64,000 bases of DNA. Source: Siderastrea siderea. Taxonomy: Eukaryota; Cnidaria; Anthozoa; Scleractinia; Rhizangiidae. Below are positions 9,845 to 17,491 of this stretch, piece by piece; positions within the stretch are counted from its first letter, which is position 1; each line of letters starts with the position of its first letter. The translations under genes were made by a program, and so were the position numbers. Below the pieces are notes generated by a model. It had not been told where the DNA came from. It saw only the letters and a program-made list of their open reading frames with translations, and did no database searches. Location: positions 4,728,152 to 4,792,151 of the forward strand of contig OZ034966.1 of assembly GCA_964030785.1 (NCBI GenBank), read 5' to 3'.

Positions 9845-10015
9845 TTATCGGTGACGACGACGATACCGTTGGTTGGCTTTTTGGATCGTGCGTTTTATAC
9901 GTTTATCCGTTTCCAAGGCCACGGCTTTCCCCAATCCTGCCATGGCGGGGACCAATAGATTTAAAAAACCTCCTCGTTGACGACGTCGTCGTGGTCTTCT
10001 CCTCAAGGATACCAT
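9845..10015 (-). CDS. Adenovirus pX (mu)-like core peptide precursor
   Basis: The product is 56 residues, MVSLRRRPRRRRQRGGFL... Arginine clusters at both ends flank a hydrophobic middle (about 17-32). This is the organisation of adenovirus core protein X: a basic leader, a QRGG type protease site (13-16), then a hydrophobic segment. Its start overlaps the end of the upstream gene by 13 bases, suggesting a shared transcript. Overall charge suggests DNA condensation in the particle. Confidence 0.65.
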   Translation of the reverse strand: MVSLRRRPRRRRQRGGFLNLLVPAMAGLGKAVALETDKRIKRTIQKANQRYRRRHR

Positions 10016-10341
10016 GGACGGTTCATCAACACACGTTGAAGGGCTTTGTCTTGTTTGATGGCATCCCGCGTCTCTTTATAGCCTTGACGGGTATTGCGTT
10101 TGAAATCTTGCCACCAACCCCCACCTCGTTGTCGGGCATGTTGTACATTATCGGTGATGCCTTTCAAGGCTTGACCGCCTAATTTGCCTAAAGCGAGTCC
10201 AAACCCAGGCGCTGGACCTGATAGAAACATACTCATGCCATGGGCAATTTTATCCACCAAACGGGGTTTGCGGCGCATTAAAGCCCCTCCTCCTTGACGT
10301 CGTTTCCTTTTTCTGCGTCGTCGTTGTCGTTGGACGGCCAT
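10003..10341 (-). CDS. Basic pX/pVI-like minor virion protein
   Basis: The product is 112 residues from the ATG at 10341. An extremely basic leader (RQRRRRKRKRRQ) ends in QGGG (16-19), then comes a hydrophobic/amphipathic part with GPAPGFGLALGKLGGQALKG. A second QRGG lies near residue 70, before a WWQDF motif. Both glycine motifs match the adenain consensus xGG. The protein resembles the small cleaved core and membrane-lytic proteins of adenoviruses in design rather than in clear sequence. It overlaps the 3' end of the 2-TM gene upstream. Confidence 0.55.
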   Translation of the reverse strand: MAVQRQRRRRKRKRRQGGGALMRRKPRLVDKIAHGMSMFLSGPAPGFGLALGKLGGQALKGITDNVQHARQRGGGWWQDFKRNTRQGYKETRDAIKQDKALQRVLMNRPWYP

Positions 10342-10946
10342 GGTTCTAAGAGTGTGGGACTGGGAGGGAGCGGCTTTTTATCTATCCAATAGTCTTTGGG
10401 TCTCAAGGGACGAGGACATCCGTCCACATAGCATAGGGCTTCCACGGGTTGGTACACAAAATGACGGTGGTAATCTTGCACACATCGTTTGGGTAACGGA
10501 GGGGTGAAATCCACAATGGTATCATCCAAGGTTTGCATCTTGATTAAAAATCGTTCCAGATCCTCCAAGGGAACACCACGGACATAGGTTTTCAATTCGG
10601 TCAAGGCTTTCGCATAGGTGGTAAACGCAAATCGACTCATGGTCACTTTAAATCGGTATTGTTTAAAATCATTCCATCCTTTGACGACCGTGCCCACTGC
10701 CGCCAAACATGCTACCAACGTACTGTTTTCCAAAAGGGGTCCAGCAATCATGCCTGCGGCCATCAGGAGTAACGCCATGCCATTGAACAAGGCATTGATA
10801 CACTTGTAATGATTCAACATTTTTCGATAACACCACCATTGTTGATGATAAAAAGCATACAAGGAATCCATGCGTTGTAATAATTCCGGGGGGAATGGAA
10901 GGCCATGATCTTTCGATCCATTCAATAACGACACGACGGTTTTCAT
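10278..10946 (-). CDS. SLATT-like two-transmembrane-helix protein
   Basis: The product is 222 residues; the ATG at 10946 is used rather than the GTG just upstream. An N-terminal helical part leads to YAFYHQQWWCYRKMLNHY. Two hydrophobic helices follow (about 48-68 and 75-92), then a helix with YAKALTELKTYVRG, then DDTIVDFTPPLP, and a proline-rich, acidic tail. The order (aromatic/basic helix, two TM helices, A-x-x-Y helix, terminal PPLP) is that of SLATT domains, the pore-forming effectors that accompany SLOG or SMODS sensors in bacteria. M2 encodes a diverged relative (39545-40011), so the family is conserved between the two Mavericks. The SLATT assignment is pattern-based; an ordinary viral membrane protein is the alternative. 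Confidence 0.5.
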   Translation of the reverse strand: MKTVVSLLNGSKDHGLPFPPELLQRMDSLYAFYHQQWWCYRKMLNHYKCINALFNGMALLLMAAGMIAGPLLENSTLVACLAAVGTVVKGWNDFKQYRFKVTMSRFAFTTYAKALTELKTYVRGVPLEDLERFLIKMQTLDDTIVDFTPPLPKRCVQDYHRHFVYQPVEALCYVDGCPRPLRPKDYWIDKKPLPPSPTLLEPWPSNDNDDAEKGNDVKEEGL

Positions 10947-10948
10947 CC

Positions 10949-11761
10949 TCACGGCGAAACCCGGGACGAAGACGTTTGGACGCTGGGTGCTCCTCCCTGT
11001 TTATAACTGGTCACAATGCTATTGGTCATGGTAACATTGGCAATTTCACGTCCTTGGGCTAATTGTTCTTGATCTTGTAACATCATCCGTAAACGTCGTT
11101 GTAAATCCGCTTGACCCAAGGTGCGAGGGGCTCGGCCAGGACTCCAAGATCCTCGAGAGGTGGAGGCAGGTGAAGTGGGGATTCGTCGTCCACGTCGTCC
11201 ACCACCACCACCACCACCACCACCACCACCTCCACCACCACCACCACCACCACCACCGCCACCACCGCCACCACCACCACCAGCACCACCACCACCACCA
11301 GCACCGCCACGTCCACCGCCACCACGTCCACCACCTCTAGTCCTGGGACCACGACGTCCCCCACGTCCATTACCATCACCCCCAGCACCCGCGGCTGTTC
11401 GAGCACCCGCTGCCAAGGGTACGCTCAAATGACTCGCAGGAGTTCGAGCACCAGAAGACTCCGGGCTGGTCTGTATACTACGGTAGGATTGACTTCCTGG
11501 ACTTCCTACCCCGGCTGGGGAAGAGGCCTGTACAGGGGCCCCGATGTCAGGGAGGTCAGGCAACGATTGGATATATCTGGTGAGGGCATCATAATCACCC
11601 GCATCCTCCATTTGATCAAAGGCTTGGTCAATGAGGGATTGGTCCCCCGTAGCCAAAATTTCTTGGATGGTCCCCGGGGACACTAGATTGTTGCTGGCCG
11701 CCCCAACGCCGGCGGGGGGCGTGGTATCGTACGATTGCGGAGGTTGACGGTCATCATCCAT
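10949..11761 (-). CDS. Virion-associated-type protein with long polyglycine tract
   Basis: The product is 270 residues from the ATG at 11761, with a TATAAAGG at 11792-11799 about 35 bases upstream. An acidic, helical N-terminal domain (about 28-68, with DQSLIDQAFDQMEDAGDYDA) leads to a serine/proline linker, then RG-rich and pure glycine stretches, then an RRGRR patch and a C-terminal helix LQRRLRMMLQDQEQLAQGRE. The gene lies between the packaging ATPase and the 2-TM protein. M2 has a low-complexity gene next to its ATPase in a comparable position (36109-37090). I do not recognise a family. The (ACC)n DNA makes its length unstable. Confidence 0.55.
   Translation of the reverse strand: MDDDRQPPQSYDTTPPAGVGAASNNLVSPGTIQEILATGDQSLIDQAFDQMEDAGDYDALTRYIQSLPDLPDIGAPVQASSPAGVGSPGSQSYRSIQTSPESSGARTPASHLSVPLAAGARTAAGAGGDGNGRGGRRGPRTRGGGRGGGGRGGAGGGGGAGGGGGGGGGGGGGGGGGGGGGGGGGGGGRRGRRIPTSPASTSRGSWSPGRAPRTLGQADLQRRLRMMLQDQEQLAQGREIANVTMTNSIVTSYKQGGAPSVQTSSSRVSP
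11197..11305. repeat. (ACC)n microsatellite encoding polyglycine
   Basis: Runs of ACC with scattered T and G variants, read on the minus strand as GGT/GGC glycine codons inside the gene at 10949-11761. The frame is preserved. Confidence 0.95.
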
Positions 11762-11794
11762 GGTCGCTCTCTTTTTCCTGTTCCAAGGGTGCCT

Positions 11795-12448
11795 TTATAG
11801 ACGTTTTTGATAGGTGCGAGTCCATCTTTCGTCTTTTAACAGGTGACTCAACACACGTTGTTGATCGGAGGAGGCGGGGTGTAAATCCAACACCAAATAC
11901 CCATACGGTCGTGTAGTGGCTTGATGAAACGTCTCCAACGTGTCTTTCCAAGTGGTCGGAAACGATTGAAGAATGACATTGCATACCCCTAATTGATCTC
12001 GGGGGTTCTTGAACGCCACGATGTAATGGGCATTGCGGGATATACTTTTAGCATATCGACACACGGGAAACATGTCTTGGCACAAGTACAACACCGTCAC
12101 CCCTTGATGATGTGAATGTTTGGTGAATAAATCCAACACGCGTTTATCGTGACTGCCTTCATCCATTAAATCATCCAAGACAAGGACCCCCTGTCCTTGA
12201 GGAAACCATTGCACCAACGCCTCATGATCGGGAATCCCTTCGTGAAACACGACCCCTTGATCTTGCATGCTTCGAAATCGATCTTGCCAGGCGCCATAAC
12301 AATAATGTCGTTGGGTCGGGGGACTTTCAAACAAATCTGGGTTGTCTACCAAGAGTTTTTCCGTAAACACGGTTTTGCCACATCCCGAGGGCCCCACGAC
12401 CAAGATAGAGGAGGGGGTATGAAAACGAAACGGTTTCCCCGTTTGCAT
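11795..12448 (-). CDS. FtsK/HerA-type genome-packaging ATPase (A32-like)
   Basis: The product is 217 residues. Walker A is GPSGCGKT at 19-26, and Walker B is VLVLDDL with acidic residues at 92-93. YLCQD near 131 may be the sensor region. Length and motif spacing fit the packaging ATPases shared by Polintons, adintoviruses and virophages, which drive DNA into the preformed capsid. All motif residues are present. The gene ends before the TATA of the polyglycine gene and starts about 40 bases downstream of the tRNA-like gene's 3' end. Confidence 0.92.
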   Translation of the reverse strand: MQTGKPFRFHTPSSILVVGPSGCGKTVFTEKLLVDNPDLFESPPTQRHYCYGAWQDRFRSMQDQGVVFHEGIPDHEALVQWFPQGQGVLVLDDLMDEGSHDKRVLDLFTKHSHHQGVTVLYLCQDMFPVCRYAKSISRNAHYIVAFKNPRDQLGVCNVILQSFPTTWKDTLETFHQATTRPYGYLVLDLHPASSDQQRVLSHLLKDERWTRTYQKRL

Positions 12449-12487
12449 GATGACTAAATACCCATGGAAAAAAAAGCACCTTTTTAT

Positions 12488-12570
12488 TGGAGCCGGTGGG
12501 ACTCGAACCCTCGCACGACCCTCCTATATTTCGGGGGATCCAAAGGCTCTACCGACTGAGCTACGACTCC
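12488..12570 (-). tRNA. tRNA-like RNA polymerase III gene, abnormal anticodon arm
   Basis: On the minus strand, 83 nt fold as a tRNA outline. The seven-base acceptor stem GGAGTCG pairs with CGGCTCC, followed by discriminator A. The D arm GCTC/GAGC contains a perfect A box (TAGCTCAGTCGG), and the T arm contains a perfect B box (GGTTCGAGTCC). A T8 run about 12 bases after the 3' end is a standard Pol III terminator. The middle is 10 nt longer than a normal tRNA and does not give a clean 5-bp stem with a 7-nt loop, so I assign no anticodon. It may hold a small intron, a long variable arm, or be a tRNA-derived viral RNA. It lies between ATPase and protease genes on their strand. Confidence 0.75.
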
Positions 12571-12599
12571 GACACCGTTTTTTCCAACATATTTTTTAT

Positions 12600-13139
12600 T
12601 TAACCATTACATTGATGATACGGATGACAACAAAGTTGATACCATCTCGATTCTTGACCTACAATCAATTGTTGAAGGCGTTGACCAGCTTGATGGTCAT
12701 TGCTTACATAATCATGATCCGAAAACTCATTTAAAAACGCTTGTAAGGTCCGTCCACGGGCTTTGGCTTTCAAGTACAACAAGGCGTAATCACCACAACT
12801 CTTGCTTGAAATGGCTTGGAGGGACTTGCCATTGGTCACCACATACTTCCAATGGTTCACGATCCAATCTCGTAACGGAGTGGCTTGCACGTACGTGTCC
12901 AATGGCAAAACATAACTATCGAGGACTTCACACACCTTTCTATCCGTCCACACCGCTAACCAATGTTGTCCGGGTTGATCGTGTGGGTCCGTATTCACAA
13001 TGTAGCCTTGGGGTTGGGTCTTGACAGGACTCTTGGGTAAACGATCACAGGCCACCGTTCCGTAAAAGACAGGTTTCAATTGGGGGTCGTCTCGGGCTAA
13101 ATAATCCAACTGCACGTTATTCAAGGCCCCATGTTCCAT
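12600..13139 (-). CDS. Adenovirus-type cysteine protease (adenain-like, maturation protease)
   Basis: The product is 179 residues. His59 lies in GQHWLAVW, the acidic residue is Asp74 in EVLDSY, Gln108 is at the oxyanion position, and Cys115 is in SKSCGDYALLYLK. Their order and spacing, with Gln seven before Cys, match adenain. The enzyme would cleave capsid and core precursors during particle maturation; QRGG-type sites are present in several neighbouring proteins. It abuts the major capsid gene (two bases apart), as expected for one late transcription block. Length is close to the family norm, and all catalytic residues are intact. Confidence 0.92.
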   Translation of the reverse strand: MEHGALNNVQLDYLARDDPQLKPVFYGTVACDRLPKSPVKTQPQGYIVNTDPHDQPGQHWLAVWTDRKVCEVLDSYVLPLDTYVQATPLRDWIVNHWKYVVTNGKSLQAISSKSCGDYALLYLKAKARGRTLQAFLNEFSDHDYVSNDHQAGQRLQQLIVGQESRWYQLCCHPYHQCNG

Positions 13140-13141
13140 CT

Positions 13142-14542
13142 TCAGTGCTGGTAAATGTTATACAACACGGCTCCGTTCTTGTCAATCTCCAGCAAGTTCT
13201 CAAATTCTCCATACACGAGTACAGTTATATTGGTACCGGGGGCGACTCCAAATTCCAAGACGAGTTGTAAATCGCCTGTTTGCTTGGGGTTGAGGTTTTG
13301 ACTGTCAGCACATCCATTGGCGACATTGTCAAACATGTACAAGGTACAATTTTTCCTGTGGCCCCAATCCAGCAGTTCTACCATATTGCCTTTCTTTTTA
13401 CACCAAGCGCCACTGGCTTGCAGAAAACGGAAGTAGCCTAGATTATCTCGGGTGCCATTGTTGTGCACCAAGTGCAGGGTTTCATAAGGGTTTTCTTCTC
13501 CTTTGACAATCTGTTTAATGGACGTCAGACCAAATTTCTGGAAGCAGAAAGGATCTCGGGTCACATCTCCATTGAAGGCTCGGCTGTCCAGTAACCCCAC
13601 AATCAATCGGTCAGGTATTCTGTTTTGAAACAGGTTGGGGATATCAAAGCGGGTCAGGTTGCCTTGCATGCTGAAAGTCCGGATTTCACTGCGGACGGTC
13701 GGGTAAGCAGCCACTTGGCCTTCATTGTGCCTTTTTTCAGATAAACTCTGGTAGATGGCATCATTCAAACGCAGTTGGCAGAGATGAAACCGTAGTTTCA
13801 CATCGCCTTCCATCAATCGGCCAGCTAGAGCCACTCCATTCAAAAACAAGTTCGGGCCATTGAAATGAAATTTCATCTTGATATCTATGCCGGGCACCAA
13901 CAATTTGCCAGTGTGAAACACTTCCAAGTGCGGGGTAAACACCAGACTTTGGGTGACACCTGCAGCATACTTGGCGGTTTCGGCTACCATGGCGGCCAAG
14001 GCTCCTTTGTGATTAGCGGGGAGATCCCGGTAGTCATTATGTGGTGCTGCACTGTTGGTATTGTTGTCCGTCCATTGGGGTGGGAAATCCACTTGATTGA
14101 ACCAGCCTTGGGGTCCTAACACGGTCTTGCCATCTTCTCGGTCATAATTCAGCAAGGTTTCCAGGTAAGCTTTGTAATGATAGGTGTCAGATTGAGGACT
14201 AATCAACGTGCCATTCAAATGCAAGTCAATTTGTTTGATGATGGAATGGGCCAAATTATTGACGGGCCACAATTTCTCCGCGGCCACCAAGTTCCCGTTA
14301 TCGTCCTTTTTCAAACTCAATTCCATGGTAAAGTAACTGCGTCCCAAATCCACAAAATCGTCCAACCCCGGAATGATGAATTCCATGGGATTGATGCCGG
14401 TGGTGGTGGGTTGGATGGTGACCATGCGATAGGCATTGATGCTAATGTCGGTCGGTGGCACCTTGAAAATCCGTAACGCCGGGTTGACGGTCCCTTCGGA
14501 ACGCACGTGAGCCGGGGCGGTTTGTGTACTTACGTCAGGCAT
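13142..14542 (-). CDS. Major capsid protein, double jelly-roll (hexon-like)
   Basis: The product is 466 residues. It shows the Polinton capsid pattern: MEFIIPGLDDFVDLGRSYF and a strand segment leading to HSIIKQIDLHLNGTLI near 100-125, then the YLETLLNYDREDG region, and a C-terminal region with GDLQLVLEFGVAPGTNITVL. Animal Polinton capsid genes are often annotated as F54H12.2-like proteins, and this protein fits them. It would form the pseudo-hexagonal shell. A TATAAAAA box lies about 45-55 bases upstream of the ATG (near 14588). The frame is intact. Confidence 0.9.
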   Translation of the reverse strand: MPDVSTQTAPAHVRSEGTVNPALRIFKVPPTDISINAYRMVTIQPTTTGINPMEFIIPGLDDFVDLGRSYFTMELSLKKDDNGNLVAAEKLWPVNNLAHSIIKQIDLHLNGTLISPQSDTYHYKAYLETLLNYDREDGKTVLGPQGWFNQVDFPPQWTDNNTNSAAPHNDYRDLPANHKGALAAMVAETAKYAAGVTQSLVFTPHLEVFHTGKLLVPGIDIKMKFHFNGPNLFLNGVALAGRLMEGDVKLRFHLCQLRLNDAIYQSLSEKRHNEGQVAAYPTVRSEIRTFSMQGNLTRFDIPNLFQNRIPDRLIVGLLDSRAFNGDVTRDPFCFQKFGLTSIKQIVKGEENPYETLHLVHNNGTRDNLGYFRFLQASGAWCKKKGNMVELLDWGHRKNCTLYMFDNVANGCADSQNLNPKQTGDLQLVLEFGVAPGTNITVLVYGEFENLLEIDKNGAVLYNIYQH

Positions 14543-14544
14543 GG

Positions 14545-14775
14545 TTAACGTTGTCGTCGAGTGGTGGTACCCCGTCGTCGTGGGGGGTTTTTATAGCGTC
14601 GTCGTCGTCGTGCTAAACGTTGTCTCAAATCAAACCCGGGGACTCTCATCACCTCGAGACTTAACCATCCCCCACGTTGTCGTCGCATGAGTTTCCAAAA
14701 AGGATACAGTTTCCCCCATTGAGACAACCCTCGATCACTACGAATTCGTCGAGGTCGTGAAGGCACGGGTTCCAT
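14545..14775 (-). CDS. Small arginine-rich minor virion protein
   Basis: The product is 76 residues from the ATG at 14775. It is very basic, with QRGGW in the middle (about 34-38) after RR, and arginine clusters to the end. The QRGG is of the adenain-site type. The gene is wedged between the capsid gene and another basic gene with gaps of two bases, which implies a shared transcript. A DNA-condensing or capsid-cementing role is likely but unproved. Confidence 0.55.
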   Translation of the reverse strand: MEPVPSRPRRIRSDRGLSQWGKLYPFWKLMRRQRGGWLSLEVMRVPGFDLRQRLARRRRRYKNPPRRRGTTTRRQR

Positions 14776-14777
14776 GT

Positions 14778-15140
14778 TCACACTCCAAAAATATCGCGCG
14801 CACGTTTGGTTTGTTTGGGAAACAAAGCACTGGCCACACGCACATCTTCTTTCACGTTCTTATGACTCAAAGCTTTCTTGGCTTGTTTGGTGATTTCCTT
14901 TTTAATGACGTCTTCGGCTTTGCGTTTGATACCTCGTGTCAAACCCGTTTCCAAGCCTCTCTTGATATTACTAGGCAGTTTTAAAGGATTTCGCGTGCTT
15001 TTAAGGCCTTGGAACCCCCCACGCAAGAGATCCGTCACCAACCCTTTTCCACTTTGACCCTGTTGATCATACCACTCGTCTGTCCGAAATCGTGTCAAAC
15101 TTCCCCCACGTATCGTACTGTCGTCTTCACGCGTTACCAA
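14778..15140 (-). CDS. Basic minor capsid-type protein, start unclear
   Basis: About 120 residues, lysine/arginine-rich, with IRGG near the N-terminus (adenain type) and a long basic helical middle. The frame has no ATG and is preceded at once by a stop, so its true start may be lost, or it may once have joined upstream sequence. A 17-bp tandem duplication (15157-15190) lies just upstream. M2 has a similarly placed basic gene (34964-35314) upstream of its MCP gene, and both may be equivalents of adenovirus pVI or pVII. The family is not certain. Confidence 0.5.
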   Translation of the reverse strand: MVTREDDSTIRGGSLTRFRTDEWYDQQGQSGKGLVTDLLRGGFQGLKSTRNPLKLPSNIKRGLETGLTRGIKRKAEDVIKKEITKQAKKALSHKNVKEDVRVASALFPKQTKRARDIFGV

Positions 15141-15176
15141 GGATCACGTTTGGTTTGTGTCACAGGACTCGTTGTG

Positions 15177-15365
15177 TCACAGGACTCGTTTTTTCCGAAA
15201 AGCGGCTTCCAACCCTTTTTTAGCCCCGTAACTCGCTGCACCCCCCGCGGCACCCAACGCCACGGCTTTCCCTCCAGCGATCAAGGCTGGAATGAGGGCC
15301 GCGAGTGGGAATAAACTCCCTCGTTGCCTTCTTCGTCTCCTTCGACGCACTCTTGTCTTGGGCAT
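15177..15365 (-). CDS. Adenovirus pX-like core peptide precursor
   Basis: The product is 62 residues, MPKTRVRRRRRRRQRGSLF followed by a hydrophobic glycine/alanine segment (about 20-45) and a basic end. The design matches adenovirus pX: arginine leader, QRG(G/S) site, hydrophobic middle. It is the second pX-like gene in M1 (compare 9845-10015). A TATAAAAA-like element (ACATAAAAAGG) lies about 40 bases upstream. Confidence 0.65.
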   Translation of the reverse strand: MPKTRVRRRRRRRQRGSLFPLAALIPALIAGGKAVALGAAGGAASYGAKKGLEAAFRKKRVL

Positions 15366-15403
15366 CTTTGATTAGACACTCCCTTGGCCATGTCCACCCC
15401 TTT

Positions 15404-17488
15404 TTATGTCTTTTTGAAGTGTAACGTAACAATGGTATGGCCTTCACCAAACTTGACCAAGTCTCCTCCTCTACCAATCGTTTCAGCGACTTGAACGTGA
15501 ATCATTTCCACCACCTCGTTACGAAGAGACATGTATTGAATGTGCAACGGTTCAAAATACAGGGTGCCTCGTCCTTGTCGCTTGTACTGGATTTCTCGCA
15601 ACAAATCGGTCACGCGATTACCCACAATCGTACTGCCTGCCACGTCGGAGTACACGTGCAACGATCGTGTGGGTTCACCCACCACCGCCCGAAACGCCAC
15701 ATTCAAGTTGGTGAAACGCCAATGACAACTCATACTCAATTGTAAATAATCCGGTAAAAACGAACGCACCGTCCAAAAGACCGGGTTGCTCTGATCGTCG
15801 TTCACATCGTTCCAATCATTGCCAACGGGTTTTTTCATGTTGGGGATTTGATCCCCCATGAATTCTTGCTGTAAGTTCGGTCCCAAAATCAACCCACTGC
15901 TGATTTTACGTAACCATCCCATTTTGACAGCTAATTTGGTGTAGATGGTCAGGGCTGGCGTGTCGGTGCCGCAATGACAGACATTCGTGTTGTCGATGAG
16001 CAGATCCTTGCCTTCCCAACGAAACTTGACGTACATGTGTTTGCCTTGATCGTTGACAAACCGACCACCTTGAATGGCCGTTTCCATGCGTCGTTGTTCC
16101 AAGTGAGCAATGGTGGCTTTCATGAAACTCACCCCATCCACCACCCAATCCAAATCTTTCACGTCATTGATGAGGGTTTGCGCGGTGTCTACTCGCGAGG
16201 TCATTTCCCCGTCTTTTCCATCCGGTTTGGGATAGGTTTGGTCCCAGGACGTCGCCATGATGTACCCATTTTTCTTCACCAACTCGTACAAATTGACGCG
16301 CGCATCCGGTAAGGAAATGGCACTCAATCCCAATTGCCATCCACCCCCCGTGAGCTGTAACGGTTGAGGTAAACGAATCTTGAACGAATTGGCTTGGTTG
16401 TTGGGAAATTCACGTCGGTTGGCATGACTGGGTAACGTCACGTAGAACGACATTTTCTGTCTTCTTCGCACCACCACTTCCCTTTTAAAGTGGAGGGTTA
16501 GGGGGGTACGCCCTTCGCCAAATTGCACGAGATCCCCATTGGTTTCGGCCATCTGCGTTTCCACGATTTCCACCACTTCATTGCGTACTGGGACATATTG
16601 AATATGTCGAGGTTCAAAGTGGGTGGTGTTTTGAGGCTGGTACTTGATTTCTCGTAAGAGATCGGTGATGCGACCCCCTACCATGCTGCTGGTCCCTACA
16701 TCACAATACACGTGCAAAGGACGTGTCGAGGGATATTCCAACGAGGGACGAAAGGTGTTGTTCAAATTCACAAACCGCCAATTACACGTCGTACTCAACT
16801 TCACATAATCCCCCTCCACTTTCCTGGTATCGCGGACATCGGTTGGCGTGGGAATGGAGTCCGAATGAAATTCTGGTAAGAGATTGGGACCCAATCGATA
16901 CTGACCGGGGGACACTTGTTCAATCCATCCCTTTTTCAGAGCCAAGGTTCTGCCCCATGACACATGCGCCACTTGCACTTTGTAATCCACATTGACGGTA
17001 TTCAATACCAAATCCCCTTCGGAGGTCCATTCAAAGGTCGGGTACAGTTTGACACCATTGTCCTCTGCCCATTTGTTGAGGGGTTGGGTTTGTTTCGCAC
17101 GGGCTTGCACGTAACGGTACACCAGTTGATGAAAAAAGTGCGATCCCGTCGACGAGGCCATCTCCTTTCTCATATCTCGTCCGTAGACAGTGAGTTGGCG
17201 ACGTTGATGCCACCAGCGATCGTTCCCAAAATCGTCTTTGGCATACACCTGTTCGTGCCATCGTACGTACAACAGAGGATGGGAATCACCCACTCCCCCT
17301 TCTTCCGCTACCACTGGAATGGTAGGTAAGGATAAACTCACCATGCCTACCATCCATCCTCGTCCCATAAATCGGATGGGTTTAGGCAATCGGTTTCTGA
17401 AATGATGGCTCCTGTTCCCAGGAAACTCCTTGGTACTCGCATGACTCATCAACGTCACGTAAAACGAAGAGTTGGGCACCAACGTCAT
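15404..17488 (-). CDS. Minor capsid (penton-like) protein, two tandem homologous halves
   Basis: The product is 694 residues from the ATG at 17488. Residues 1-345 and 346-694 are two related copies. Each begins SFYVTL-SHA and EFP-N, passes a GW-GxxxxSLP segment, and ends with RSLHVY/RPLHVY, a V-G-R-TDLLREI-Y motif, QY-x-RNEVVE, and FGEG-LTLHFK. That closing pattern is typical of the single minor capsid protein in Polintons, thought to form pentons. The second half starts with its own ATG (16453). Either the stop between two tandem genes was lost, or a fused protein is made. No stop interrupts 694 codons, so selection has kept the fusion open. Confidence 0.82.
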   Translation of the reverse strand: MTLVPNSSFYVTLMSHASTKEFPGNRSHHFRNRLPKPIRFMGRGWMVGMVSLSLPTIPVVAEEGGVGDSHPLLYVRWHEQVYAKDDFGNDRWWHQRRQLTVYGRDMRKEMASSTGSHFFHQLVYRYVQARAKQTQPLNKWAEDNGVKLYPTFEWTSEGDLVLNTVNVDYKVQVAHVSWGRTLALKKGWIEQVSPGQYRLGPNLLPEFHSDSIPTPTDVRDTRKVEGDYVKLSTTCNWRFVNLNNTFRPSLEYPSTRPLHVYCDVGTSSMVGGRITDLLREIKYQPQNTTHFEPRHIQYVPVRNEVVEIVETQMAETNGDLVQFGEGRTPLTLHFKREVVVRRRQKMSFYVTLPSHANRREFPNNQANSFKIRLPQPLQLTGGGWQLGLSAISLPDARVNLYELVKKNGYIMATSWDQTYPKPDGKDGEMTSRVDTAQTLINDVKDLDWVVDGVSFMKATIAHLEQRRMETAIQGGRFVNDQGKHMYVKFRWEGKDLLIDNTNVCHCGTDTPALTIYTKLAVKMGWLRKISSGLILGPNLQQEFMGDQIPNMKKPVGNDWNDVNDDQSNPVFWTVRSFLPDYLQLSMSCHWRFTNLNVAFRAVVGEPTRSLHVYSDVAGSTIVGNRVTDLLREIQYKRQGRGTLYFEPLHIQYMSLRNEVVEMIHVQVAETIGRGGDLVKFGEGHTIVTLHFKKT

Positions 17489-17491
17489 TTT

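Noticed and set aside
11121..11432. Plus-strand proline-rich reading frame
   Set aside because: It is the opposite strand of the polyglycine gene's (ACC)n array; the minus frame has ATG, TATA box and gene context.
12488..12570. Assignment of a specific amino acid to the tRNA-like gene
   Set aside because: The anticodon arm does not fold into a normal 5-bp stem and 7-nt loop, so any anticodon would be a guess.
14757..14984. Plus-strand frame opposite basic virion genes
   Set aside because: It has no motif or promoter; it mirrors the lysine/arginine-rich minus-strand genes.
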